NCBI GenBank assembly: GCA_034359265.1
Contig: CP136896.1
Location: 36,074,001-36,138,000 of the forward strand
Source of the DNA: Canna indica
Lineage: Eukaryota > Streptophyta > Magnoliopsida > Zingiberales > Cannaceae
Direction of reading: 5' to 3'
DNA: 64,000 nucleotides
Shown here: positions 1 through 10,318 of the stretch, in pieces
How the letters are laid out: each line of letters starts with the position of its first letter
Position numbering within the stretch: the stretch's first letter is position 1
Made by a program: the position numbers and the translations under genes
Notes under the pieces: generated by a model
Seen by the model: only the letters and a program-made list of their open reading frames with translations
What the model was told of the DNA's origin: nothing
Database searches by the model: none

Positions 1-151
1 GGAGTCGCTCGGGACTCAGATTACATGGCGTTTCGAGCCGATACCCCGAAGTTCAATCAGTCTGCTTCGTTCAAGATTCTATTCGAAAAATAGTGCAATT
101 CTGTGCATTAGTCTGTCGAGAATAACTCGATTAACAACTTCTCCCATCGCA
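1..151 (+). repeat. Partial A monomer at left edge
   Basis: The window opens inside an A monomer of the acatggcg kind, the first position of the left-hand 11-mer. Only the first bases of the monomer (up to gttct) are missing, so the array clearly continues to the left. Confidence 0.9.
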
Positions 152-247
152 GTGAATGTTCTGGAGTCGCTCGGTACTCAGATTACTGGGCGTTTCGAGC
201 CGATACCTCGAATTTCAATCAGTCGACTTCGTTCAAGATTCTATTCG

Positions 248-284
248 AAAAATCGTGCAATTCTGTGCATTAGTCTGTCAAAAA
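248..284 (+). other. Paired A5 tracts 32 bp apart (representative)
   Basis: A5 at 248-252 and A5 at 280-284 recur at the same place in most B, C, C' and A' monomers (cgaaaaatc and tcaaaaataac). The 32 bp spacing is close to three helical turns, so bending would add up. A monomers keep the first tract but have cgagaataac at the second. Curvature is inferred. Confidence 0.55.
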
Positions 285-310
285 TAACTCGATTAACAAC
301 TTCTCCCATC
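284..310 (+). other. Most conserved segment of the monomer (representative)
   Basis: The stretch from ataactcg through aacttctcccatc is nearly the same in all subfamilies, which otherwise differ at about fifteen positions. Rare changes seen: aatttctccc in one C lineage, tagcaac (3682), gatgaac (11104), taataac (22081), ctcggttaac (34660), aacatcttc (35957) and cccaacgc (52425). A constraint such as protein binding is possible but not shown. Confidence 0.5.
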
Positions 311-415
311 GCAGTGAATGTTCTGGAGTCGCTCGGTACTCAGATTACTGGGCGTTTCGAGCTGATACCCCGAAGTTCAATCAGTCGGCATCGTTCAAGA
401 TCTATACGAAAAATC

Positions 416-431
416 ATGCAATTCTTTGCAT
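416..431 (+). other. Inverted repeat ATGCAA-ttct-TTGCAT (representative)
   Basis: A perfect 6 bp dyad with a 4 base centre, present in B monomers and in C monomers with aaaaatcatgc. C' monomers keep a 5 bp dyad (ATGCA, then attatg, then TGCAT). A monomers have lost it (gtgcaattctgtgcat). It could be a protein site or a small hairpin; nothing in the sequence proves either. Confidence 0.6.
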
Positions 432-1120
432 TAGTCTGTCAAAAATAACTCGATTAACAACTTCTCCCATCACAGTGAATGTTCTGGAGTCGCTCGGGAC
501 TCAGATTACAGGGCATTTCGAGCCGATACCCCGAAGTTCAATCAGTCTGCTTCGTTCAAGATTCTATTCGAAAAATAGTGCAATTCTGTGCATTAGTCTG
601 TCGAGAATAACTCGATTAACAATTTCTCCCATCGCAGTGAATGTTCTGGAGTCGCTCGGGACTCAGATTACAGGGCGTTTCGAGCCGATACCCCGAAGTT
701 CAATCAGTCTGCTTCGTTCAAGATTCTATTCGAAAAATAGTGCAATTCTGTGCATTAGTCTGTCGAGAATAACTCGATTAACAATTTCTCCCATCGCAGT
801 GAATGTTCTGGAATCGCTCGGTACTCAGATTACTGGGCGTTTCGAGCCGATACCCCGAAGTTCAATCAGTCGACCTCGTTCAAAATCAATTCGAAAAATC
901 GTGCAATTCTTTGCAATAGTCTGTCAAAAATAACTCGATTAACAACTTCTCCCATCACAGTGAATGTTCTGGAGTCACTCGGGACTCAGATTACAGGGCG
1001 TTTCGAGCCGATACCCCGAAGTTCAATCAGTCGGCATCGTCCAAGATCTATTCGAAAAAACATGCAATTCTTTGCATTAGTCTATCAAAAATAACTCGAT
1101 TAACAACTTCTCCCATCACA

Positions 1121-2088
1121 GTGAATGTTATGGAGTCGCTCGGGACTCTGATTACAGGGTGTTTCGAGCCGATACCCCGAAGTTCAATCAGTCTGCTTCG
1201 TACAAGATTCTATTCGAAAAATAGTGCAATTCTGTGCATTAGTCTGTCAAGAATAACTCGATTAACAATTTCTCCCATCGCAGTGAATGTTCTGGAATCG
1301 CTCGGTACTCAGATTACTGGGCGTTTCGAGCCGATACCCCGAAGTTCAATCAGTCGACCTCGTTCAAAATCAATTCGAAAAATCGTGCAATTCTTTGCAA
1401 TAGTCTGTCAAAAATAACTCGATTAACAACTTCTCCCATCACAGTGAATGTTCTGGAGTCGCTCGGGACTCAGATTACAGGGCGTTTCGAGCCGATACCC
1501 CGAAGTTCAATCAGTCGGCATCGTCCAAGATCTATTCGAAAAAACATGCAATTCTTTGCATTAGTCTATCAAAAATAACTCGATTAACAACTTCTCCCAT
1601 CACAGTGAATGTTATGGAGTCGCTCGGGACTCTGATTACAGGGCGTTTCGAGCCGATACCCCGAAGTTCAATCAGTCTGCTTCGTACAAGATTCTATTCG
1701 AAAAATAGTGCAATTCTGTGCATTAGTCTGTCAAGAATAACTCGATTAACAATTTCTCCCATCGCAGTGAATGTTCTGGAATCGCTCGGTACTCAGATTA
1801 CTGGGCGTTTCGAGCCGATACCCCGAAGTTCAATCAGTCGACCTCGTTCAAAATCAATTCGAAAAATCGTGCAATTCTTTGCAATAGTCTGTCAAAAATA
1901 ACTCGATTAACAACTTCTCCCATCACAGTGAATGTTCTGGAGTCGCTCGGGACTCAGATTACAGGGCGTTTCGAGCCGATACCCCGAAGTTCAATCAGTC
2001 GGCATCGTCCAAGATCTATTCGAAAAAACATGCAATTCTTTGCATTAGTCTATCAAAAATAACTCGATTAACAACTTCTCCCATCACA
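1121..2088 (+). repeat. Two tandem 484 bp trimers (A-C-B)
   Basis: Two trimers start at 1121 and 1605, each 162+161+161 bp. The A monomer carries gttatggag and gggactctgatt. The C monomer carries ggaatcgctcgg and cgacctcg. The B monomer carries catcgtccaag. They are nearly identical; I noticed ggtgtttcg in the first against ggcgtttcg in the second. A third A monomer follows at 2089 but continues with a different C, so the expansion stops there. This is the smallest clean HOR in the window. Confidence 0.88.
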
Positions 2089-4186
2089 GTGAATGTTATG
2101 GAGTCGCTCGGGACTCTGATTACAGGGCGTTTCGAGCCGATACCCCGAAGTTCAATCAGTCTGCTTCGTACAAGATTCTATTCGAAAAATAGTGCAATTC
2201 TGTGCATTAGTCTGTCAAGAATAACTCGATTAACAACTTCTCCCATCGCAGTGAATGTTCTGGAGTCGCTCGGTACTCAGATTACTGGGCGTTTCGAGCC
2301 GATACCCCGAAGTTCAATCAGTCGGCCTCGTTCAAAATCAATTCGAAAAATCGTGCAATTCTTTGCATTAGTCTATCAAAAATAACTCGATTAACAACTT
2401 CTCCCATCACAGTGAATGTTCTGGAGTCGCCCGGGACTCAGATTACAGGGCGTTTCGAGCCGATACCCCGAAGTTCAATTAGTCGGCATCGTTCAAGATC
2501 TATTCGAAAAAGCATGCAATTCTTTGCATTAGTTTGTCAAAAATAACTCGATTAACAACTTCTCCCATCACAGTGAATGTTCTGGAGTCGCTCGGGACTC
2601 AGATTACATGGCGTTTCGAGCCGATACCCCGAAGTTCAATCAGTCGACCTCGTTCAAAATCAATTCGAAAAATCGTGCAATTCTTTGCAATAGTCTGTCA
2701 AAAATAACTCGATTAACAACTTCTCCCATCACAGTGAATGTTCTGGAGTCGCTCGGGACTCAGATTACAGGGCGTTTCGAGCCGATACCCCGAAGTTCAA
2801 TCAGTCGGCATCGTCCAAGATCTATTCGAAAAAACATGCAATTCTTTGCATTAGTCTATCAAAAATAACTCGATTAACAACTTCTCCCATCACAGTGAAT
2901 GTTATGGAGTCGCTCGGGACTCTGATTACAGGGCGTTTCGAGCCGATACCCCGAAGTTCAATCAGTCTGCTTCGTACAAGATTCTATTCGAAAAATAGTG
3001 CAATTCTGTGCATTAGTCTGTCAAGAATAACTCGATTAACAATTTCTCCCATCGCAGTGAATGTTCTGGAATCGCTCGGTACTCAGATTACTGGGCGTTT
3101 CGAGCCGATACCCCGAAGTTCAATCAGTCGACCTCGTTCAAAATCAATTCGAAAAATCGTGCAATTCTTTGCAATAGTCTGTCAAAAATAACTCGATTAA
3201 CAACTTCTCCCATCACAGTGAATGTTCTGGAGTCGCTCGGGACTCAGATTACAGGGCGTTTCGAGCCGATACCCCGAAGTTCAATCAGTCGGCATCGTCC
3301 AAGATCTATTCGAAAAAACATGCAATTCTTTGCATTAGTCTATCAAAAATAACTCGATTAACAACTTCTCCCATCACAGTGAATGTTATGGAGTCGCTCG
3401 GGACTCTGATTACAGGGCGTTTCGAGCCGATACCCCGAAGTTCAATCAGTCTGCTTCGTACAAGATTCTATTCGAAAAATAGTGCAATTCTGTGCATTAG
3501 TCTGTCAAGAATAACTCGATTAACAACTTCTCCCATCGCAGTGAATGTTCTGGAGTCGCTCGGTACTCAGATTACTGGGCGTTTCGAGCCGATACCCCGA
3601 AGTTCAATCAGTCGGCCTCGTTCAAAATCAATTCGAAAAATCGTGCAATTCTTTGCATTAGTCTATCAAAAATAACTCGATTAGCAACTTCTCCCATCAC
3701 AGTGAATGTTCTGGAGTCGCCCGGGACTCAGATTACAGGGCGTTTCGAGCCGATACCCCGAAGTTCAATTAGTCGGCATCGTTCAAGATCTATTCGAAAA
3801 AGCATGCAATTCTTTGCATTAGTTTGTCAAAAATAACTCGATTAACAACTTCTCCCATCACAGTGAATGTTCTGGAGTCGCTCGGGACTCAGATTACATG
3901 GCGTTTCGAGCCGATACCCCGAAGTTCAATCAGTCCGCTTCGTTCAAGATTCTATTCGAAAAATAGTGCAATTCTGTGCATTAGTCTGTCGAGAATAACT
4001 CGATTAACAACTTCTCCCATCGCAGTGAATGTTCTGGAGTCGCTCGGTACTCAGATTACGGGGCTTTTCGAGCCGATACCTCGAATTTCAATCAGTCGGC
4101 TTCGTTCAAGATTCTATTCGAAAAATCATGCAATTCTGTGCATTAGTCTGTCAAAAATAACTCGATTAACAACTTCTCCCATCGCA
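1283..4186 (+). repeat. 2904 bp HOR, copy 1 (18 monomers)
   Basis: Eighteen monomers (12 of 161 bp and 6 of 162 bp) match the next 2904 bp one for one. Marker A monomers with gttatggag at 1605, 2089, 2895 and 3379 recur at 4509, 4993, 5799 and 6283, each exactly 2904 bp further on. The unit itself contains repeated A-C-B trimers and one chimeric monomer at 2573. Differences I noticed are few, for example cagtccgcttcg near 3934 against cagtctgcttcg near 6838. Confidence 0.88.
2573..2733 (+). repeat. Chimeric monomer, A front and C tail
   Basis: The front carries acatggcg, otherwise found only in the A monomer at position 1 of the 11-mer. From cagtcgacctcg onward it is a C monomer (ttcaaaatc, aattcg, gcaatagtc). 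The switch lies between those two markers. It follows B gcccgggac, as the parent A monomer does. Confidence 0.85.
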
Positions 4187-5476
4187 GTGAATGTTCTGGA
4201 GTCGCTCGGTACTCAGATTACTGGGCGTTTCGAGCCGATACCCCGAAGTTCAATCAGTCGACCTCGTTCAAAATCAATTCGAAAAATCGTGCAATTCTTT
4301 GCAATAGTCTGTCAAAAATAACTCGATTAACAACTTCTCCCATCACAGTGAATGTTCTGGAGTCGCTCGGGACTCAGATTACAGGGCGTTTCGAGCCGAT
4401 ACCCCGAAGTTCAATCAGTCGGCATCGTCCAAGATCTATTCGAAAAAACATGCAATTCTTTGCATTAGTCTATCAAAAATAACTCGATTAACAACTTCTC
4501 CCATCACAGTGAATGTTATGGAGTCGCTCGGGACTCTGATTACAGGGCGTTTCGAGCCGATACCCCGAAGTTCAATCAGTCTGCTTCGTACAAGATTCTA
4601 TTCGAAAAATAGTGCAATTCTGTGCATTAGTCTGTCAAGAATAACTCGATTAACAATTTCTCCCATCGCAGTGAATGTTCTGGAATCGCTCGGTACTCAG
4701 ATTACTGGGCGTTTCGAGCCGATACCCCGAAGTTCAATCAGTCGACCTCGTTCAAAATCAATTCGAAAAATCGTGCAATTCTTTGCAATAGTCTGTCAAA
4801 AATAACTCGATTAACAACTTCTCCCATCACAGTGAATGTTCTGGAGTCGCTCGGGACTCAGATTACAGGGCGTTTCGAGCCGATACCCCGAAGTTCAATC
4901 AGTCGGCATCGTCCAAGATCTATTCGAAAAAACATGCAATTCTTTGCATTAGTCTATCAAAAATAACTCGATTAACAACTTCTCCCATCACAGTGAATGT
5001 TATGGAGTCGCTCGGGACTCTGATTACAGGGCGTTTCGAGCCGATACCCCGAAGTTCAATCAGTCTGCTTCGTACAAGATTCTATTCGAAAAATAGTGCA
5101 ATTCTGTGCATTAGTCTGTCAAGAATAACTCGATTAACAACTTCTCCCATCGCAGTGAATGTTCTGGAGTCGCTCGGTACTCAGATTACTGGGCGTTTCG
5201 AGCCGATACCCCGAAGTTCAATCAGTCGGCCTCGTTCAAAATCAATTCGAAAAATCGTGCAATTCTTTGCATTAGTCTATCAAAAATAACTCGATTAACA
5301 ACTTCTCCCATCACAGTGAATGTTCTGGAGTCGCCCGGGACTCAGATTACAGGGCGTTTCGAGCCGATACCCCGAAGTTCAATTAGTCGGCATCGTTCAA
5401 GATCTATTCGAAAAAGCATGCAATTCTTTGCATTAGTTTGTCAAAAATAACTTGATTAACAACTTCTCCCATCACA

Positions 5477-5637
5477 GTGAATGTTCTGGAGTCGCTCGGG
5501 ACTCAGATTACATGGCGTTTCGAGCCGATACCCCGAAGTTCAATCAGTCGACCTCGTTCAAAATCAATTCGAAAAATCGTGCAATTCTTTGCAATAGTCT
5601 GTCAAAAATAACTCGATTAACAACTTCTCCCATCACA
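5477..5637 (+). repeat. Chimeric monomer, copy of the one at 2573
   Basis: Identical mosaic structure (acatggcg front, cgacctcg tail) exactly 2904 bp from the first. It was therefore duplicated after it formed, which dates the fusion before the 2904 bp duplication. The preceding join has taacttgatt (5451) instead of taactcgatt. Confidence 0.85.
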
Positions 5638-6928
5638 GTGAATGTTCTGGAGTCGCTCGGGACTCAGATTACAGGGCGTTTCGAGCCGATACCCCGAAGT
5701 TCAATCAGTCGGCATCGTCCAAGATCTATTCGAAAAAACATGCAATTCTTCGCATTAGTCTATCAAAAATAACTCGATTAACAACTTCTCCCATCACAGT
5801 GAATGTTATGGAGTCGCTCGGGACTCTGATTACAGGGCGTTTCGAGCCGATACCCCGAAGTTCAATCAGTCTGCTTCGTACAAGATTCTATTCGAAAAAT
5901 AGTGCAATTCTGTGCATTAGTCTGTCAAGAATAACTCGATTAACAATTTCTCCCATCGCAGTGAATGTTCTGGAATCGCTCGGTACTCAGATTACTGGGC
6001 GTTTCGAGCCGATACCCCGAAGTTCAATCAGTCGACCTCGTTCAAAATCAATTCGAAAAATCGTGCAATTCTTTGCAATAGTCTGTCAAAAATAACTCGA
6101 TTAACAACTTCTCCCATCACAGTGAATGTTCTGGAGTCGCTCGGGACTCAGATTACAGGGCGTTTCGAGCCGATACCCCGAAGTTCAATCAGTCGGCATC
6201 GTCCAAGATCTATTCGAAAAAACATGCAATTCTTTGCATTAGTCTATCAAAAATAACTCGATTAACAACTTCTCCCATCACAGTGAATGTTATGGAGTCG
6301 CTCGGGACTCTGATTACAGGGCGTTTCGAGCCGATACCCCGAAGTTCAATCAGTCTGCTTCGTACAAGATTCTATTCGAAAAATAGTGCAATTCTGTGCA
6401 TTAGTCTGTCAAGAATAACTCGATTAACAACTTCTCCCATCGCAGTGAATGTTCTGGAGTCGCTCGGTACTCAGATTACTGGGCGTTTCGAGCCGATACC
6501 CCGAAGTTCAATCAGTCGGCCTCGTTCAAAATCAATTCGAAAAATCGTGCAATTCTTTGCATTAGTCTATCAAAAATAACTCGATTAACAACTTCTCCCA
6601 TCACAGTGAATGTTCTGGAGTCGCCCGGGACTCAGATTACAGGGCGTTTCGAGCCGATACCCCGAAGTTCAATTAGTCGGCATCGTTCAAGATCTATTCG
6701 AAAAAGCATGCAATTCTTTGCATTAGTTTGTCAAAAATAACTCGATTAACAACTTCTCCCATCACAGTGAATGTTCTGGAGTCGCTCGGGACTCAGATTA
6801 CATGGCGTTTCGAGCCGATACCCCGAAGTTCAATCAGTCTGCTTCGTTCAAGATTCTATTCGAAAAATAGTGCAATTCTGTGCATTAGTCTGTCGAGAAT
6901 AACTCGATTAACAACTTCTCCCATCGCA

Positions 6929-7090
6929 GTGAATGTTCTGGAGTCGCTCGGTACTCAGATTACTGGGCTTTTCGAGCCGATACCTCGAATTTCAATCAGT
7001 CGGCTTCGTTCAAGATTCTATTCGAAAAATCATGCAATTCTGTGCATTAGTCTGTCAAAAATAACTCGATTAACAACTTCTCCCATCGCA
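6929..7090 (+). repeat. Representative A' monomer (162 bp)
   Basis: Shares the 162 bp length and gattctattcg with A but has cctcgaattt, cagtcggcttcg and an aaaaatcatgc or aaaaatcgtgc tail with tgtcaaaaataac. A second form starts catagttaatg (13225, 27104, 33877 and others) and has cagttggcttcg. A' usually takes the place of C between an A and a B. Confidence 0.85.
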
Positions 7091-7251
7091 GTGAATGTTC
7101 TGGAGTCGCTCGGTACTCAGATTACTGGGCGTTTCGAGCTGATACCCCGAAGTTCAATCAGTCGGCATCGTTCAAGATCTATTCGAAAAATCATGCAATT
7201 CTTTGCATTAGTCTGTCAAAAATAACTCGATTAACAACTTCTCCCATCACA
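7091..7251 (+). repeat. Representative B monomer (161 bp)
   Basis: Diagnostic bases: gagctgatacc, cagtcggcatcg, caagatctattcg (an AGATCT site), aaaaatcatgc, attctttgcattag. Other B forms have gcccgggac with aagcatgc, catcgtccaag, tattagaaaaatc, gatcgattag, or attccaaaaatc. Confidence 0.9.
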
Positions 7252-7413
7252 GTGAATGTTCTGGAGTCGCTCGGGACTCAGATTACAGGGCGTTTCGAGC
7301 CGATACCCCGAAGTTCAATCAGTCTGCTTCGTTCAAGATTCTATTCGAAAAATAGTGCAATTCTGTGCATTAGTCTGTCGAGAATAACTCGATTAACAAC
7401 TTCTCCCATCGCA
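7252..7413 (+). repeat. Representative A monomer (162 bp)
   Basis: Diagnostic bases: gattacaggg, gagccgatacc, cagtctgcttcg, caagattctattcg, aaaaatagtgc, attctgtgc and tgtcgagaataac. The extra base relative to B is in gattctatt (B has gatctatt). A monomers nearly always follow B and precede C, C' or A'. Later in the window A splits further, for example caatattc with tgtctagaat, and attcaaaaaatag. Confidence 0.9.
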
Positions 7414-7574
7414 GTGAATGTTGTGGAGTCGCTCGGTACGCAGATTACTGGGCGTTTCGAGCCGATACCCCAAAGTTCAATCAATCGGCCTCGTTCAAAA
7501 TCAATTCGAAAAATCGTGCAATTCTTTGCATTAGTCTGTCAAAAATAACTCGATTAACAACTTCTCCCATCACA
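7414..7574 (+). repeat. Representative C monomer (161 bp)
   Basis: Diagnostic bases: ggcctcgttcaaaatcaattcg, split here as ggcctcg, ttcaaaatc and aattcg, then aaaaatcgtgc and attctttgcattag. This one also has gttgtggag, ggtacgcag, ccccaaag and caatcaatcgg, found only in position 5 of the 11-mer and its descendants. Confidence 0.9.
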
Positions 7575-8542
7575 GTGAATGTTCTGGAGTCGCTCGGGAC
7601 TCAGATTACAGGGCGTTTCGAGCCGATACCCCGAAGTTCAATCAGTCTGCTTCGTTCAAGATTCTATTCGAAAAATAGTGCAATTCTGTGCATTAGTCTG
7701 TCGAGAATAACTCGATTAACAATTTCTCCCATCGCAGTGAATGTTCTGGAGTCGCTCGGTACTCAGATTACTGGGCGTTTCGAGCCGATACCCCGAAGTT
7801 CAATCAGTCGACCTCGTTCAAAATCAATTCGAAAAATCGTGCAATTCTTTGCAATAGTCTGTCAAATATAACTCGATTAACAACTTCTCCCATCACAGTG
7901 AATGTTCTGGAGTCGCTCGGGACTCAGATTACAGGGCGTTTCGAGCCGATACCCCGAAGTTCAATCAGTCGGCATCGTCCAAGATCTATTCGAAAAAACA
8001 TGCAATTCTTTGCATTAGTCTATCAAAAATAACTCGATTAACAACTTCTCCCATCACAGTGAATGTTATGGAGTCGCTCGGGACTCTGATTACAGGGCGT
8101 TTCGAGCCGATACCCCGAAGTTCAATCAGTCTGCTTCGTACAAGATTCTATTCGAAAAATAGTGCAATTCTGTGCATTAGTCTGTCAAGAATAACTCGAT
8201 TAACAACTTCTCCCATCGCAGTGAATGTTCTAGAGTCGCTCGGTACTCAGATTACTGGGCGTTTCGAGCCGATACCCCGAAGTTCAATCAGTCGGCCTCG
8301 TTCAAAATCAATTCGAAAAATCATGCAATTCTTTGCATTAGTCTATCAAAAATAACTCGATTAACAACTTCTCCCATCACAGTGAATGTTCTGGAGTCGC
8401 CCGGGACTCAGATTACAGGGCGTTTCGAGCCGATACCCCGAAGTTCAATTAGTCGGCATCGTTCAAGATCTATTCGAAAAAGCATGCAATTCTTTGCATT
8501 AGTCTGTCAAAAATAACTCGATTAACAACTTCTCCCATCACA

Positions 8543-10318
8543 GTGAATGTTCTGGAGTCGCTCGGGACTCAGATTACATGGCGTTTCGAGCCGATACCCC
8601 GAAGTTCAATCAGTCTGCTTCGTTCAAGATTCTATTCGAAAAATAGTGCAATTCTGTGCATTAGTCTGTCGAGAATAACTCGATTAACAACTTCTCCCAT
8701 CGCAGTGAATGTTCTGGAGTCGCTCGGTACTCAGATTACTGGGCTTTTCGAGCCGATACCTCGAATTTCAATCAGTCGGCTTCGTTCAAGATTCTATTCG
8801 AAAAATCATGCAATTCTGTGCATTAGTTTGTCAAAAATAACTCGATTAACAACTTCTCCCATCGCAGTGAATGTTCTGGAGTCGCTCGGTACTCAGATTA
8901 CTGGGCGTTTCGAGCTGATACCCCGAAGTTCAATCAGTCGGCATCGTTCAAGATCTATTCGAAAAATCATGCAATTCTTTGCATTAGTCTGTCAAAAATA
9001 ACTCGATTAACAACTTCTCCCATCACAGTGAATGTTCTGGAGTCGCTCGGGACTCAGATTACAGGGCGTTTCGAGCCGATACCCCGAAGTTCAATCAGTC
9101 TGCTTCGTTCAAGATTCTATTCGAAAAATAGTGCAATTCTGTGCATTAGTCTGTCGAGAATAACTCGATTAACAACTTCTCCCATCGCAGTGAATGTTGT
9201 GGAGTCGCTCGGTACGCAGATTACTGGGCGTTTCGAGCCGATACCCCAAAGTTCAATCAATCGGCCTCGTTCAAAATCAATTCGAAAAATCGTGCAATTC
9301 TTTGCATTAGTCTGTCAAAAATAACTCGATTAACAACTTCTCCCATCACAGTGAATGTTCTGGAGTCGCTCGGGACTCAGATTACAGGGCGTTTCGAGCC
9401 GATACCCCGAAGTTCAATCAGTCTGCTTCGTTCAAGATTCTATTCGAAAAATAGTGCAATTCTGTGCATTAGTCTGTCGAGAATAACTCGATTAACAATT
9501 TCTCCCATCGCAGTGAATGTTCTGGAGTCGCTCGGTACTCAGATTACTGGGCGTATCGAGCCGATACCCCGAAGTTCAATCAGTCGACCTCGTTCAAAAT
9601 CAATTCGAAAAATCGTGCAATTCTTTGCAATAGTCTGTCAAATATAACTCGATTAACAACTTCTCCCATCACAGTGAATGTTCTGGAGTCGCTCGGGACT
9701 CAGATTACAGGGCGTTTCGAGCCGATACCCCGAAGTTCAATCAGTCGGCATCGTCCAAGATCTATTCGAAAAAACATGCAATTCTTTGCATTAGTCTATC
9801 AAAAATAACTCGATTAACAACTTCTCCCATCACAGTGAATGTTATGGAGTCGCTCGGGACTCTGATTACAGGGCGTTTCGAGCCGATACCCCGAAGTTCA
9901 ATCAGTCTGCTTCGTACAAGATTCTATTCGAAAAATAGTGCAATTCTGTGCATTAGTCTGTCAAGAATAACTCGATTAACAACTTCTCCCATCGCAGTGA
10001 ATGTTCTGGAGTCGCTCGGTACTCAGATTACTGGGCGTTTCGAGCCGATACCCCGAAGTTCAATCAGTCGGCCTCGTTCAAAATCAATTCGAAAAATCGT
10101 GCAATTCTTTGCATTAGTCTATCAAAAATAACTCGATTAACAACTTCTCCCATCACAGTGAATGTTCTGGAGTCGCCCGGGACTCAGATTACAGGGCGTT
10201 TCGAGCCGATACCCCGAAGTTCAATTAGTCGGCATCGTTCAAGATCTATTCGAAAAAGCATGCAATTCTTTGCATTAGTCTGTCAAAAATAACTCGATTA
10301 ATATCTTCTCCCATCACA
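8543..10318 (+). repeat. 1776 bp HOR of 11 monomers, copy 2
   Basis: All 11 monomers recur in the same order at exactly +1776. Only isolated differences were noticed between the copies, such as gggcgtatcgag near 9553 against gggcgtttcgag near 7777, and ctagagtcg near 8230 against ctggagtcg. The shared private variant gtcaaatataac (near 7862 and 9638) shows they were copied from one template recently. Confidence 0.92.

Larger units (their letters stand above)
152..1120 (+). repeat. Shortened copy of the 11-mer HOR
   Basis: Six monomers, in order: A' (152), B (314), A (475), A (637), C (799), B (960). This matches positions 2, 3, 4, 6, 7 and 8 of the complete 11-mer seen at 6767-8542. The C monomer with gttgtggag that normally sits between the two A monomers is missing, so this copy has lost position 5. 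The missing unit is exactly one monomer, as expected from unequal exchange. Confidence 0.8.
4187..7090 (+). repeat. 2904 bp HOR, copy 2 (18 monomers)
   Basis: Second tandem copy of the 18-monomer block. Its first monomer (4187-4347) differs from its counterpart at 1283 in the front (ggagtcg against ggaatcg) but agrees in the tail (cgacctcg, aaaatcaatt, gcaatagtc). The exchange that made the duplication therefore fell inside this monomer. Positions 3863-4186 recur at 6767-7090, after which the two copies part company near the gagccgata/gagctgata difference (4235 against 7139). Confidence 0.87.
6767..8542 (+). repeat. 1776 bp HOR of 11 monomers, copy 1
   Basis: Monomer order with starts: A acatggcg (6767), A' ctcgaattt (6929), B gagctgata (7091), A (7252), C gttgtggag and ccccaaag (7414), A (7575), C cgacctcg (7737), B catcgtcc (7898), A gttatggag (8059), C (8221), B gcccgggac (8382). 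Five 162 bp and six 161 bp units give 1776 bp. This is the most complete version of the left-hand HOR and a reference for reading the neighbours. The period can be followed back to about 5990. Confidence 0.92.

Noticed and set aside
192..201. Pol III B box and possible tRNA or SINE ancestry (gtttcgagcc)
   Set aside because: It resembles GGTTCGANNCC with two mismatches, but the flanks cannot form a T-arm stem, there is no convincing A box upstream, and there is no tRNA fold.
152..313. CENP-B box (TTCGNNNNANNCGGG)
   Set aside because: The TTCG sites (cttcgttcaag, attcgaaaaatc, tttcgagcc) lack the CGGG at the required distance; none matches the core on either strand.
152..313. Hammerhead ribozyme on the minus strand (ctgattga followed by ctcgaaac)
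   Set aside because: Some satellites carry hammerheads, and ctgattga plus cgaaac recall the core, but there is one base too many for CUGANGA, and the bases between them do not form stem II.
152..448. Repeated 98-codon open frame (also 61, 152, 165 codon forms) as a tandem gene family
   Set aside because: It starts at GTG inside the monomer, has no ribosome site or promoter context, ends only because a 161 bp monomer shifts the frame, and its differences are not concentrated at third codon positions. Equivalent frames exist on the minus strand.
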